64,000 nucleotides of DNA from Mesorhabditis belari (lineage: Eukaryota; Nematoda; Chromadorea; Rhabditida; Rhabditidae), in the NCBI GenBank assembly GCA_958450365.1, contig CAUEEP010000731.1:3162501-3226500 (forward strand), in the 5' to 3' direction. A model generated the notes under the pieces. It ran no database searches. It was given only the letters and a program-made list of their open reading frames with translations, and was not told where the DNA came from. The translations under genes and the position numbers were made by a program. Positions 22,501 through 32,548 of this stretch are shown here, piece after piece (position 1 is the stretch's first letter; each line of letters starts with the position of its first letter).

Positions 22501-25500
22501 TTATTGAATCTTTTTGTTGTGTTTTCTAAAAGCGTTCAGAAAAAAAAAATTGCCGTAGTACTGAAGTTAAAATTGTCATTCATCAGGGTACAAATTTAAC
22601 TTTCAAAACTTTTCGCTTTTGCAATTTTAGAAATCGAATGCTTTTATCGTTGCTTTATTTTTATCGCTATCGACACCTTTATTTTTTAGCTTTCAGTACA
22701 AAACGTGGGGGTGGGACAAATGCGACTTTTTTTCGCACCTGGACATTTGCTGGAAAGGCCTTAGGAAAGGTCGTAGAGCTTCGAAAACGTTTTCATAGAA
22801 GGGTATCGTATGCGTAGAATCCGAATTTCGACAAATCAAAGCAAATCAGACCTCGCTGACACGTCAAATTTGGGCTAAAAGGCAAAAACTACGCAACTTA
22901 ACGCTTTTCCGCAGTTTTTGCCTTTTAGCCCAAATTTGACGTGTCAGCGAGGTCTGATTTGTCGAAATTCGGAATCTACGCCTACGATACCCATCTATGA
23001 AAACATTTTTGACGCTCTACGACCTTTCCTAAGGCCTTTTCCAGCAAAAAAAGGTGCACAAATGTCCAGGTGCGCAGAAAAAGGTCGCATTTGTTAAATT
23101 TACCATTTCCCCATCGTTTCAACCAGTTTTTTTTTGCATGCCTATCGTTTTGATAAGAGACTATGTAATAATCTAATATAAAATTTTTACAATTTCCGTT
23201 TAGTATCATTAAAAATGCAAGTATTACATGTCCCCATTCTGTTTTTTTCATTTCATTTATTGTTTTTCAAATTTGATAATATTTTTTATACTTGCAGATA
23301 AAAGAATGCCGGAAAAGCGAGGCAGAAAGCAAAAGCTGGAAGAAGAGAAAGAACAAGTCGAGGAAAATGATGTACAAGGAAGCGCATCGATCGTGGATTT
23401 ACCAATTGAAGCGGTCGAAGCAATCACGAGATATCTTCGAGCAAAAGCCATATGGAAGTTGATGAAGACGAACAGGCGTTTCTATGGGATGTACATGAGG
23501 GACCAATCGATTCTCTTTGGAAAGCACGTTCGCAAGATTCAAGTCTGGCATTACAACAAAACCTTCAAGGCCAGGAGCTCTCTCGATTGGAAGGAAGGTT
23601 ATGTCAACATTGCTGAGCATTTCCACTTTATCAAGAAGATTCGATCGTGCGACACGTTGCGCTTTACGATTAGAGATTATTGCAATTTCGATCCACTGAT
23701 CGAACGAGAGGTGAAAAAAGAAGACGTCGAACCGGTCGCCAATTTTCTGTCTCAGCTGCGCTCAATCGATCGTTTTCATTTTAATTTGTATGGGGAAAAG
23801 TTCTACACGAATGTTTTCACGAGTTTTTTTCCTTTGGTCAACAAATTTGCCAAGCTCAACCTTTGTCTTCAAAATCTCAGCCCTGACACCAAAGCTCATT
23901 TGACGCGTTTCATCGAGATCAGTTTCAAGGAGTGCAAAAAGGTGACATTTTCATTTGAGAATCTTGATGAATGGCGCTTTTTACCAAAGAGCTTTTTCGC
24001 AGACTCGAGTTCAACTGTTCAACTTGAGTTCAACTGTTGAACTATTCAACTTTCGACCTAAGCATTTGCTTGACGAGCTTTTGAACAAATTGCCAAATAC
24101 GGAATCCCCAGTCAACATCCCGAAGCTGCAATTTGTATGGGAATCTGGAAGCGGAAAGGAAACGTTGTTAATTTGTTGTCCAGGTTGCAAGGAGTTCAAC
24201 GCGTTGTTCGGAAGAGACACCGGGAAATCTGCAACAATCTGTTTGCTGACTCGGAAGTTCTTTGGCTGAGGAGAGTCGTCTTTGACGTTCGCGAAGCGGT
24301 CAGTTTTAAGCAAATTGGACCCGAGAAAGATGTCATCTACGTGGTCGATAAGAAAATGAATAAATTATTCATCAAAAACGTTCCACATCGTTGAGTTGTT
24401 AAAGTGGATGAATTGTTGTTTTGTTTTGTTTTGTTATCATAGTTTGTGTTGTTTTTATTCTATTATTGTTGTTTTGCTTTGTTTTGTTATCGTAAGTTTT
24501 GTTGTTTTTATTCTAGTATTGTTGTTTTAACAATAAAAAGTTGGAAAGCTTGGTACAATGATTTTTAAAGTTCAGGGATTTTAATATACTTGTCACTGTT
24601 GTCAGTTTTGGTTCAAATCGTTGAAATTTTAAAATTAGGCCCACGAACGATGGTAAAAAAAGTAGTTTTAGAGCTAAAATGTATCATTTGTTTTAAAAAC
24701 GGTTGCTTTCTTTTGTTTTCAAATTTACCATCATCAAGTCAATCTGTATTATTTCAGAAAAATGGACAATAACACGAATTTTTAACAAAAGAAGATGAAC
24801 ACTGAGGGTATCAGTCCCGAGCAGATGCAGGCATGGTTTTGCTTTAACTAAAATATGCTGTAAAGTGTGCTTTGACTTTACGTAAACGTGTCATTCAGCC
24901 TTGTTGAAGTAGTTAACTAAGAAGAATTTGTTCTGAATGCCTTAAATTTGCAATGTTTGACTGTACTTTGCTTCACAAATCATTTTCTTTAGAATCTCTT
25001 CAAGAAGCTTTCTTCCAACGAGCTCAAAAATGTCCAAGAAACGTTTCAGAAGTGCTCGAGTGCTGGTGTGTTGTTGCAAAAGGAGTCGTCAAAAGAAGGA
25101 GCAAGCCTTTTTAAAATTTGCTTGGGTTTTTGATGATAAACTTTAAAATTAGTGCTTAAAAATCCAGCTTATTTACAGGACAATGAAATATGATATTTGA
25201 AAAAAGATCGTCACTTTCGCACGTCTGTAACTCCCTTGTCTTTGAGTTTAAACTATTAGTGTTATACATTTCCTGAAAGCTCTTTTCAAGGGCTACACAC
25301 TGGTAATATTAATATTTAGAAATACGGTATTTTTTGACGCATTTCAGCGCACACAAGATGGGATACTCAAAATTTTTGATTTTCAAATCTGTTTTTCTTT
25401 ATGATAGAGTGCTGGAATCGCTCTGAAACTACGATTTCCTGAATCTACGCAAAAATTTACCTTAGAATAATCAATGTTTGTAAAATTGTATCAAAGTTTC

Positions 25501-28500
25501 ATAGCGAAAAAACCACATTTGCGAAATTCTCACTTCTTGGGCGGTTTATTTGCAAAAATTGTGTCGCGTGCAACTTGGAGTGTTTTTCTTTCTTTGCCTT
25601 GGGTAAAATGATAATAATTACTGTTTTTAGGTGCAATCTTGATGGGAAAGCGACAAAGATGCAATGATCTTCATGTGCTTACACAACAGGCTATCCTTAA
25701 CGGCAAACAGCAAGGTCTCAACCAGAACCATTTAGCGGAACACTTTACCGTCTCTCAGTCAACCATCTCCAAGTTTCTACAACGATCGAAAGGTTCGAAA
25801 AGTGTTCCAAAAAAGACCGAAACTTGGAAGCAAAAAGAAAACTAACCGAGCTGTCAATCGCAAAATCTTGATGACATCTCGAAATAATCCTCGCTTAACA
25901 ACCGCTGACATCCTTCGGGAAGTTTCTTGTCTGGATTCAGCTCTTTCCCACTCAAAACACTCCAAGTTGCACGCAACACAATTTTTGCAAATAAACCGCC
26001 CAAGAAGTGAGAATTTCGCAAATGTGGTTTTTTCGCTATGAAACTTTGATACAATTTTACAAACATTGATTATTCTAAGGTAAATTTTGCGTAGATTCAG
26101 GAAATCGTAGTTTCAGAGCGATTCCAGCACTCTATCATAAAGAAAAACAGATTTGAAAATCAAAAATTTTGAGTATCCCATCTTGTGTGCGCTGAAATGC
26201 GTCAAAAAATACCGTATTTCTAAATATTAATATTACCAGTGTGTAGCCCTTGAAAAGAGCTTTCAGAAAATGTATAACACTAATAGTTTAAACTCAAAGA
26301 CAAGGGAGTTACAGACGTGCGAAAGTGACGATCTTTTTTCAAATATGATATTTCATTGTCCAGTACTGTGTAAAAAGTAAATGTTTTTTTTATTCTGGAT
26401 GTTTATATACTTTTGATGAGGGGAATCGCGTTGACGTCGATGATTCTCGGCTCTAACAAACTTAGGAAAGTAGGTAATAAAGCGGTTTGATGATTAAAGT
26501 TTTCGTTTGATTCATGATTTGTTATACCTTTTGTAAACTTATTTATTTATTTAATTCTTTATTACGTATGCACCAGGAGTGTGCTGGATGTGTCGGATCG
26601 GACCGGAAATTTCGGGTAAAAAGTCCTGGACAAAAGTTTTAGAGGTTGATTGGATTAACCAATCCTGAGGAAATCAAGAGACAAAGGGTTCTGAGCGTCG
26701 TTCTCTCAGTTTAGATGCTGTCAATGCTTTAAAAGGATGCAGAATTTGTAGAAATAAAGCCATTTTAAGGGGAAAATTGATCCCAGAAAATTAGGGCATA
26801 GCCGCAAAGCAAGCACGCAAAACGGCGAAGCCGGCTCATTACGCGGCCGCGCAAAGAACACATCGCCAGTCATTTTTATAGAGATTTCCTTCTTTTCCTT
26901 TATGGATGGCACAAAAAGATATCCAGCTGAGAACTTGTACCCGGGGGTTTTTAGGGTCGGCGAGCCGATTGGAGCCATTCATTTTAATGAGTCTATCTGG
27001 ATTTAACTGGGCTAAACCTTTAGATGAATTCTGTCAAGATTCTTCATTAAAGGGTAGCTGGATAACGGTAGCCGGGGCACTCTTTAGAAAACAGTACAGA
27101 TTTTGTATCCGTGAACAAACCTCAGCAGCTTGTCCCGTGTAAAGCTTGTAGATACAGCACGCTTTGAGGTTCAGCGCCGCCGCACTATCCGGGTATTGGC
27201 GCAAGTAGACTTGGAGGACTTCCTACGAATGTTAGGGTTAGATTTGCAAGTGTTAAAGCTACAGTAATCTTGAATGAAGCCTTTACCCACCAAAGCCACA
27301 TCGTAGTAGTCTAACTTGTAGTAGCACAACGCGAGGTAGACGTTGAGCGCGATGAAATTTCTGAGAACTTTCACGTTTAACACCGATTTCAAATACTCAC
27401 TTATTATTGCTCAAGATCTTTTTGTAAATATCGACAGCTTGTTGGTAGTGATTGCGGAGGTAATGCAATGAGGCAAGACAGAGCTGATCTTCGATCGAAT
27501 CCTGCAAAGGGAGAGCTGGGTTTTCGAGCTTTAGCAATCCAAAAACAATTATACTAACTTTAAACTTCGAATTTTAGTACAAGATTCTGGGCTTTAGATA
27601 ATTTTAATCAAAAAAAAAGCTTTTAGTGTGACGAGTTGGCACTTTCACTTTAGAAACGAATTGTAAGCCTTGTTTATTTATTGATCTATGCAGTACACTT
27701 ACTGCGGGGATCTCTGGCTGAGTTCCCCCAGATTTGTAAGAAAGCTCAAGTAAGACAAGTCAACGAGGTCTAGGCGTTGTCACGCTTGGCGCGGACTTGT
27801 TGTGATACCAGAATCGACGGATAGACATAGAATCTCGGTCTAGTAGTAAGCCACTATCTCCCACCTTCAACTGTGCATGGTGTTGCAACAATCGTTTCTC
27901 GTCGGCCAATTTGTGCGCCACATAGAACAGCAATCGATTCTGTAGGGCACTCCTTTCAGCTAGAATTGACTTCGTTAGAAAACCGATATCCTTGGGTGGA
28001 GGGGTGGGCGAAAATGGAACAAAAGAGAACATGCAAAACGGTGGTGGTGCTGGGGAGGGATTCGTTTAATGTGTTAGTGGAATAGAATTGAGCATGTCAT
28101 GCATGTCATGACATTTCATGACATGCATGACGTGTACTTTTCAGATCATTTCATCAGCTGATCCAAGCTGGTCCATGTTGGCTTCAGATCATTTGATCAG
28201 CTGATCCAAGCTGGTCCATGTTGGCTTCAGATCATTTGATCAGCTGATCCAAGCTGGTCCATGTTGGCTTCAGATCATTTCATCAGCTGATCCAAGCTGG
28301 TCCATGTTGGCTTCAGATCATTTGATCAGCTGATCCAAGCTGGTCCATGTTGGCTTCAGATCATTTGATCAGCTGATCCAAGCTGGTCCATGTTGGCTTC
28401 AGATCATTTGATCAGCTGATCCAAGCTGGTCCATGTTGGCTTCAGATCATTTGATCAGCTGATCCAAGCTGGTCCATGTTGGCTTCAGATCATTTGATCA

Positions 28501-30667
28501 GCTGATCCAAGCTGGTCCATGTTGGCTTCAGATCATTTGATCAGCTGATCCAAGCTGGTCCATGTTGGCTTCAGATCATTTCATCAGCTGATCCAAATGA
28601 TTTTTTCTTATCAAATTTCAAACTCAAATAAACAAAAGAAAAAATTGAAACAAAAAAAAGAATACTTTAATTAGCTGTGCGTGACACTTGAAATCACATT
28701 TCTTACTGTAAACTAAACAAAACACATTAAAAAAAACAAGCAACTCAATGTGACTCTCAAAAAACCAATGCATGCATATTAAATCTTAAGCCTAAGGTTC
28801 GTGATTTAAAATTCGAATCACCTAAATGAATATCTTTTGGATTCAAATGAAAGCACAAAACTCCAAAAAGAAAACCTTTATCAGCTGCATCCCTCGCCTC
28901 GACGTACATTCCCAAAAAGAAGAAACAACAGCCAGCATAAGTATGAACTTCACGAGGGCAATTCTCTTGTGAAAGCATCCATTCGTAGAGCTGAATTCGG
29001 GAATTTCATGAAACTAGGCTATGAAGTAAGAAAATTATTACTGTAGTTGTTCTTCTGGGTTGAATTTATCACAATGTCTACTCCTTGTTCAGGTTCATCT
29101 TGGGAAAAGTGATTTATACAATGAAAAAGAAACTATCTAATACTCCTTAGAAATTTAGTCATTTTGCCTAGGTGTTTATGCATTTATCTAATAAAACTGA
29201 TGTCAGATTGGATTGATTCGAGGTCTCTGATATCATAGAAATTGGATTGCTTAAAGGTCTCTGATATCATAGAAATTGGATTGCTTAGAGGTCTCTGATA
29301 TCATAGAAATTAGACTGATTCTAGGTCTCTAATATTATAGAAATTGGACTCATTAGAGGTCACTAATATCATAGAAATTGGATTGATTCGAGGTCTCTGA
29401 TATCATAGAAATTGGACTGATTAGAGGTCTCTGACATCATAGAAATTGGAATCATAGAAATTAATCATCCATCAAAAACAGGAAAGAAAGAACAAAATAA
29501 CATACAAATTATTGAATTTATTTACTTTTATTTGCTTTTTTAGATTACCTTCAACGCTTTTTTATAGTCTCCAGAGCGAAACAGGCAATGCCCCGTCCAG
29601 AGATCCGTTGCCCCATCACGTTCCCCGTTTTTCTCTTTGAACTGAAATCATGTCTACATTGTGTACAATAAAAGCTACATTTAACTCATACGAATAATTT
29701 GGTACAAAACAAATACACAATCCTAAGCCCTAAATGTAAAAAAAATCAAAAACCTTCCAGCGGGATTGAACCCTTGGCCTCTCGACTAAGGGACAAAGCT
29801 CTTAGCCAGTCGGCCATGATTGATGCGGGTCTGTGGGAATTTTTATCAAACTTAAATCCTAAAACGTGCCCCCTTTTCTCTTTTTAGCGTAATATTGTCT
29901 CTATTTTTATTGAATCGATTCACTTGATTGTGAATCGATTGAAATAGCTCATCAAAGGGTTCATCAAAGTTTCACAATCGTTTCTTTTGTATTACGGTAC
30001 ACTATGGCACGCTGTAGAATGCATTAAATCTTTAATTAAAATAAAATACTCAAGTTTTACTTTAAAAACGATTTTCTCGAACCTCCAAAATGGCCAATGC
30101 TCCCTGGTAGTCGCGGATCGAGAGAAACTCGTCGAGTTCCGGTACCTGTAAATAGAAAAAGTGAAAGAAATTTCAACAATTTGATAAATAAATTGATTTA
30201 AAATCGATTACAAATCGATTTTAAATTTTTGAAATCTATTCTAGATTTGCATATTAGATTAGGTTGTTAAAAACTATTTGAAATCTAGTCGTTTATCAAA
30301 AAATTAGGGAACAATTTATGGGTTAATTTTTAAGAAATCACTGTGCAAACTTTTTCCAAGAACTTTCTCCCAACCAAATAGATTTAAAAAAAAACAAAAT
30401 AGCGAAACCCCAGCTTTTTCCATGAAAGCTTTAGGGTTAAATTCTTCTGATAACCTAAAAAAAACTCAATTTTTTAAATGTTTAAAAGCTATAATTATTA
30501 TTTAATTGAAATAAATAAGAATATATTAAGGATTTCGCTGATTTTTCGCACTTTTTTTCTCCGATCTCGATCCTCCTTTCTACGAATGGCATTTCCTGGT
30601 TTAAGACGAGATAAAATCTAAAAAAGAAACATGAAAATCTTATTTTAAATCTTTAAAAACTTACCAT
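16564..30667 (-). CDS. dyf-13: intraflagellar transport protein IFT56 (TTC26/DYF-13)
   Basis: Complete 20-exon model, 548 aa (the human protein is about 554). Exons: 30665-30667, 30552-30617, 30083-30145, 29549-29641, 28876-28990, 27865-27959, 27401-27501, 27291-27360, 27121-27222, 21303-21404, 21014-21083, 20715-20824, 20438-20501, 18764-18852, 18285-18335, 18104-18203, 17756-17862, 17557-17690, 17160-17211, 16564-16623; all phases agree. It aligns with TTC26 from the start (ILSRLKPG) to the end (WARENGIHL). Diagnostic blocks: [52 protein letters not shown]. It is a TPR protein of the IFT-B complex, needed to carry a subset of motility and signalling cargo into cilia; in nematodes it acts in ciliated sensory neurons. 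Exon 1 holds only the ATG. The 5.7-kb intron 21405-27120 contains an F-box gene remnant on the other strand and several transposons. Confidence 0.95.
16716..16790 (+). ncRNA. tRNA-like sequence (A and B boxes)
   Basis: Plus strand, related to 14641-14714 (shared CACAGTCGGGAGCGCG). B box GGTTCGACCCC intact; a loop GTCTATA would put CTA at the anticodon. The acceptor and T stems are mismatched. It lies just outside the IFT56 last exon, inside its final intron. Confidence 0.45.
16885..17095. repeat. ACAGACA microsatellite
   Basis: Imperfect repeats of ACAGACAGACAA and ACAGATAGACAA in an IFT56 intron. The long frames on both strands are artefacts. Confidence 0.9.
18561..18640 (+). ncRNA. tRNA-like sequence
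   Basis: Plus strand: GTGGTCTAGTGGATAACGG (A box) and GGTTCGATCCC (B box) followed by TTTTGTTTTT. The spacing is longer than in a class I tRNA and the acceptor does not pair. It lies in an IFT56 intron. Confidence 0.45.
19196..19942. mobile_element. DNA transposon with about 245-bp inverted ends and a small ORF
   Basis: Left end GGGGGGGTATTAATCGCGGC and its complement on the right, each arm about 245 bp, almost identical. The ends are bordered by TTTAAA, which also belongs to the host microsatellite, so a TTAA or TTTAAA target duplication cannot be told apart. The interior (19324-19614) encodes 96 aa whose second half is acidic ([11 protein letters not shown]). I recognise no transposase. 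It sits in an IFT56 intron. Confidence 0.75.
19324..19614 (+). CDS. 96-aa ORF inside inverted-repeat element
   Basis: Starts within the left inverted arm and ends before the right arm, so roughly the first 40 residues are arm sequence. The unique part is serine- and acid-rich. No known domain. It may be the remnant of an element protein or chance; there is no conservation evidence here. Confidence 0.25.
   Translation: MMGLQIFGDTARLGEKQDRHSSDTSAKRHLFEKTKTTSDHKWKKDLIVSSKALKMSYGGGDSVTSGEDALEIDKIGSRFEELLYLSEDESEQEEEL
19946..20205. mobile_element. palindromic MITE (family A), copy 1
   Basis: About 260 bp. Left arm GGTAGGCTAGTTTCCGC and the inner AACTTTCTTCTAATTGAGCC return as complements. Related copies: 22105-22285, 33930-34130, 47825-47965. 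The shared inner motif is GCCAATCTTTATG plus its complement around ATTTTGTAGATCTCA. It lies in an IFT56 intron. Confidence 0.8.
20205..20350. repeat. (AAATCTTTT)n microsatellite
   Basis: Continues the 19160-19195 array across the inserted 19196-19942 element and the MITE at 19946, so both elements jumped into this AT array. Confidence 0.85.
20930..21010. repeat. (GTCAGCTCA)n repeat
   Basis: About eight short units that run up to the donor of an IFT56 exon (exon end at 21014) without disrupting it. Confidence 0.8.
21594..22430. mobile_element. nested MITE cluster (family C around family A)
   Basis: Family C arm (GAGCGCGCACTTTAGAGCCC, ACGCATAAAACTATCCCA) at 21594-21738 and again at 21972-22098, with an inverted copy at 22285-22430. 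Between the last two lies a family A copy (22105-22285). Read as one family C element carrying a family A insertion, next to a solo arm. Confidence 0.65.
22707..23095. mobile_element. large palindromic element (family B), copy 1
   Basis: About 390-bp palindrome: ends GTGGGACAAATGCGAC, arms contain GACACGTCAAATTTGGGCTA and the complement, with a small loop near TTAACGCTTTTCC. A second copy lies at 33403-33785. No coding capacity. It is in the large IFT56 intron. Confidence 0.85.
23306..24394 (+). pseudogene. F-box protein gene, disrupted, nested in IFT56 intron
   Basis: Frame opens at ATG 23306 after a CTTGCAG acceptor (23297), suited to trans-splicing. Residues about 30-65 form an F-box ([16 protein letters not shown], then [15 protein letters not shown]), the SKP1-binding part of SCF ubiquitin ligases; a variable nematode-type C-terminal region follows. 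At about 24003-24040 a 19-bp segment (GAGTTCAACTGTT...) is tandemly duplicated, which shifts the frame and creates a stop at 24038. Coding sequence continues in the shifted frame ([11 protein letters not shown]) and returns to the first frame near 24150-24200, ending at TGA 24392. With two frame changes and no fitting intron it is probably a recent pseudogene. It runs opposite to its host gene. Confidence 0.7.
25174..26372. mobile_element. internally deleted Tc1/mariner-type transposon with 400-bp TIRs
   Basis: Inverted arms of about 400 bp (25178-25600 and 25960-26361). The right end reads, outward, TA then CACAGTACTGGACAATG, a Tc1-like terminus; the left end has lost a few bases (TA CAGGACAATG). 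Between them only the N-terminal transposase part remains: a helix-turn-helix ([19 protein letters not shown]) in one frame, then [13 protein letters not shown] in another. The DDE/D catalytic region is gone. It lies in the large IFT56 intron and cannot move by itself. Confidence 0.85.
25639..26041 (+). pseudogene. Tc1-like transposase remnant (DNA-binding part)
   Basis: Two overlapping frames (25639-25845 and 25802-26041) together give the paired-type HTH and the linker typical of Tc1 transposases, with a frameshift near 25810. Beyond about residue 100 the sequence is the inverted arm. No catalytic domain. Confidence 0.75.
28141..28599. repeat. 43-bp satellite, about 10.6 copies
   Basis: Unit starts CTTCAGATCATTTGATCAGC and ends CAAGCTGGTCCATGTTGG. 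Each unit holds the palindrome GATCAGCTGATC. Units are almost identical; the first, fourth and last have TTTCATC in place of TTTGATC. It lies in an IFT56 intron. Confidence 0.95.
29205..29460. repeat. 34-bp tandem repeat, about 7 copies
   Basis: Unit around GAGGTCTCTGATATCATAGA then AATTGGATTG, diverged at a few positions. It lies in an IFT56 intron. Confidence 0.85.
29755..29825 (-). ncRNA. tRNA-like sequence
   Basis: Minus strand: GACTGGCTAAGAGC (A box), GGTTCAATCCC (B box), then TTTTTGATTTTTTTT, a pol III stop. The T stem pairs at two of five positions and there is no acceptor stem. It lies in an IFT56 intron. Confidence 0.45.
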
Positions 30668-30904
30668 ATTTAAATAAATATAAGAATTCGAAAATGAATT
30701 TGACAATGAGAAATTTCTAAAAGAAAACAGTTGACAGGTTGCTATGGGAACGCGCGATTTGTGGGAAATGGAGTGCATGGCCTAGAAATTGAAAAATAAC
30801 GAATCAATGCAAAAGAAAAACCTTATCTATAACTTTAGCTAGAAATTTACCTTATATTTTTTACTTTTATTGATTTTCGTCGAAGAAGTCGGCGATGCGC
30901 TACT

Positions 30905-31110
30905 GGCTAAGAGCTTAGACTTAGGCTTAGGCTTAGGCTTAGGCTGAGGCTTAGGCTTAGGCTGAGGCTTAGGCTTAGGCTGAGGCTCAGGCTTAGGCTG
31001 AGGTTTAGGCTTAGGCTGAGGCTTAGGCTGAGGCTTGGGTTTAGGCTTAGTGCGAAGGCTTAGGCTTAGGCTGAGGCTGAGGCTTAGTGCGAAGGCTAGC
31101 TGCTAGCGCC
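30905..31110. repeat. degenerate telomere-like array (TTAGGC/TGAGGC)n
   Basis: About 200 bp built of TTAGGC, TGAGGC and TCAGGC hexamers. TTAGGC is the nematode telomere repeat. It lies between the IFT56 start and the next gene's stop. Confidence 0.85.
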
Positions 31111-31121
31111 TCGCACTAAGT

Positions 31122-31367
31122 CTATTTAGGTTTGGGCTGAACCCCCATTTTCTTGGCCAATTGATCTAGACAAATCATTTTAACTTTAACTTTAAAAGCT
31201 TACAATTACCGTAACTCTCATGTAGCTTTTCGACTAACGCGAAATCACCGTGTTTTTCTTGTTCATCCGCAAGAGAATGCAGCAGCTTATCACTATAAAG
31301 AATTTTAAACAATCAAACCCACATTAAATCATTTATTCCAATCGGAAACACATCTGCTAGTAGGGCC
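31122..31367 (-). CDS. 3' exons of an unidentified gene
   Basis: Exons 31335-31367 (tentative), 31210-31292 and 31122-31165 join in phase and end at TAG 31122. They encode DVFPIGINDLI, DKLLHSLADEQEKHGDFALV, EKLHESYGDQLAKKMG, VQPKPK. The region is charged and helical, with normal codon bias. A good pyrimidine tract precedes the first of these exons. I do not recognise the family, and the 5' part is not assigned; it may join exon 31382-31592. Confidence 0.5.
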
Positions 31368-31592
31368 AATGGACGGAGGGGGGTCAACGTTCAAAATTGG
31401 TCGATGATCGCCACACTCTGCGTCGGATGAGCGCATCAGGTCGATCAAAAGCTCAGATGATGACACCTCACTAAACTCCTTCAGCACATTACTAGAATAA
31501 CACTCATTTGTGAAAAGATTTAAGCGCTTATCCCGTCTCAATTTGAACGTCAACTTGTCGAGACTTCGCGAGTATCCTTTTCTGTTCTGTAG
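31329..31592 (-). CDS. exon of an unidentified gene
   Basis: An 88-codon frame opens after the acceptor CTACAG (start 31592) and would stop at TGA 31329, followed by AATAAA overlap (GGAATAAATGA). It contains NRKGYSRSLDKLTFKLRR and SSSELLIDLMRSSDAE. It may be the last exon of the 32371 gene if that gene uses a donor at CGT-GTAGGT, or it may splice on to the 31122-31367 exons. Both readings conflict in frame near 31335-31382, so this entry is tentative. Confidence 0.35.
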   Translation of the reverse strand, partial: LQNRKGYSRSLDKLTFKLRRDKRLNLFTNECYSSNVLKEFSEVSSSELLIDLMRSSDAECGDHRPILNVDPPPSIGPTSRCVSDWNK

Positions 31593-31975
31593 TATCAGGC
31601 AGAAACCGTTAAATTTCAAATCTTGAGTTGTGAGCAAATAAGAATTAAACAACAAAATTTATTTTAGCACGAACAGAGAATTTGAAAAACATTGATCCTT
31701 ATCTTGATGAAATGAAGACGGGCAACTAAAAATGAAACATTTGATTGATTGTCGTGATAGAAGTTGCAATTTAGATTATCTAATCTCAAAATTTCACTAA
31801 CTCTTAATACAAATCTTATCTTAAAAAACTCAAACGATTTATTTACAATTTACGATCATGCATATTTCTATTACCTTTCTATCAATAACCCAAAAAGGGT
31901 TGTAGGAAAGAATAGGATAATAATGAAAGTCAATTATACAATGATAACTAGCTGTTACAATCAAAAAAACTAACC

Positions 31976-32371
31976 TTAATAGGGGGCATAACCTACACGA
32001 TTAAGGGCGCTCGTCACTGGACTAACAAGATCAGCATCCTCAATTTCGATGTACAAGTCCACATCACAAACGTCGTCATATTGCTGCGCGGCTTGACGCT
32101 TTCCCTTAAAATTAGAGAAATTAAAACTAATTGCAGTTAGATTAAAGTCCAATTGAAATGTGATAAAAATAACCTGAAGGATTACGCCTGGGATAAAGAT
32201 GGCGGCAGTTTTGCCTTTAGACAATTTGGGACATTTGTTCTGCCTTGTTGTGTAACGCCGTGGTGCATTTTGAGTGAAGCGTAGGGTCTTGCCGTCCACA
32301 GCGATCTCGATATATCCTTGAGTCACATCCACTCGAGTGTAGTCCACAAGAACGCTGTACATTGGATTCAT
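31976..32371 (-). CDS. hypothetical 108-aa protein (2 exons)
   Basis: Exons 32174-32371 and 31976-32104, stop TAA at 31976. The start MNPMYSVLVDYTRVDV follows an acceptor in the 5' leader (TTTTCAG). Sequence is beta-rich and then acidic (YDDVCDVDLYIEIEDADLV). No domain recognised. Its neighbour at 32549-33174 is also a short, beta-rich protein with an acidic tail, so the two may be distant duplicates; I see no clear identity between them. Confidence 0.55.
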   Translation of the reverse strand: MNPMYSVLVDYTRVDVTQGYIEIAVDGKTLRFTQNAPRRYTTRQNKCPKLSKGKTAAIFIPGVILQVIFITFQLDFNLTAISFNFSNFKGKRQAAQQYDDVCDVDLYIEIEDADLVSPVTSALNRVGYAPY

Positions 32372-32548
32372 CGTGAGGCTGAAAATGATTTTTATTCTAC
32401 ATAGTCACATAAGAAAAGAAGCTAAAAGGATTCCGATAAAATGAATTAAAATACATGCAATCAAATTGATATAGAGAAATTCATGGAAACCTTTATTCAA
32501 CGTAACTTAAATATAACCAACATTTGTTCATCCGACTTCTCATGGCCA

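Noticed and set aside
26721..27142. Overlapping frames of 78-85 aa on both strands
   Set aside because: No domain, no splice pattern; intron sequence of IFT56.
28141..28599. CRISPR-like regular repeats
   Set aside because: Units abut with no unique spacers, and the window is a nematode genome; a satellite.
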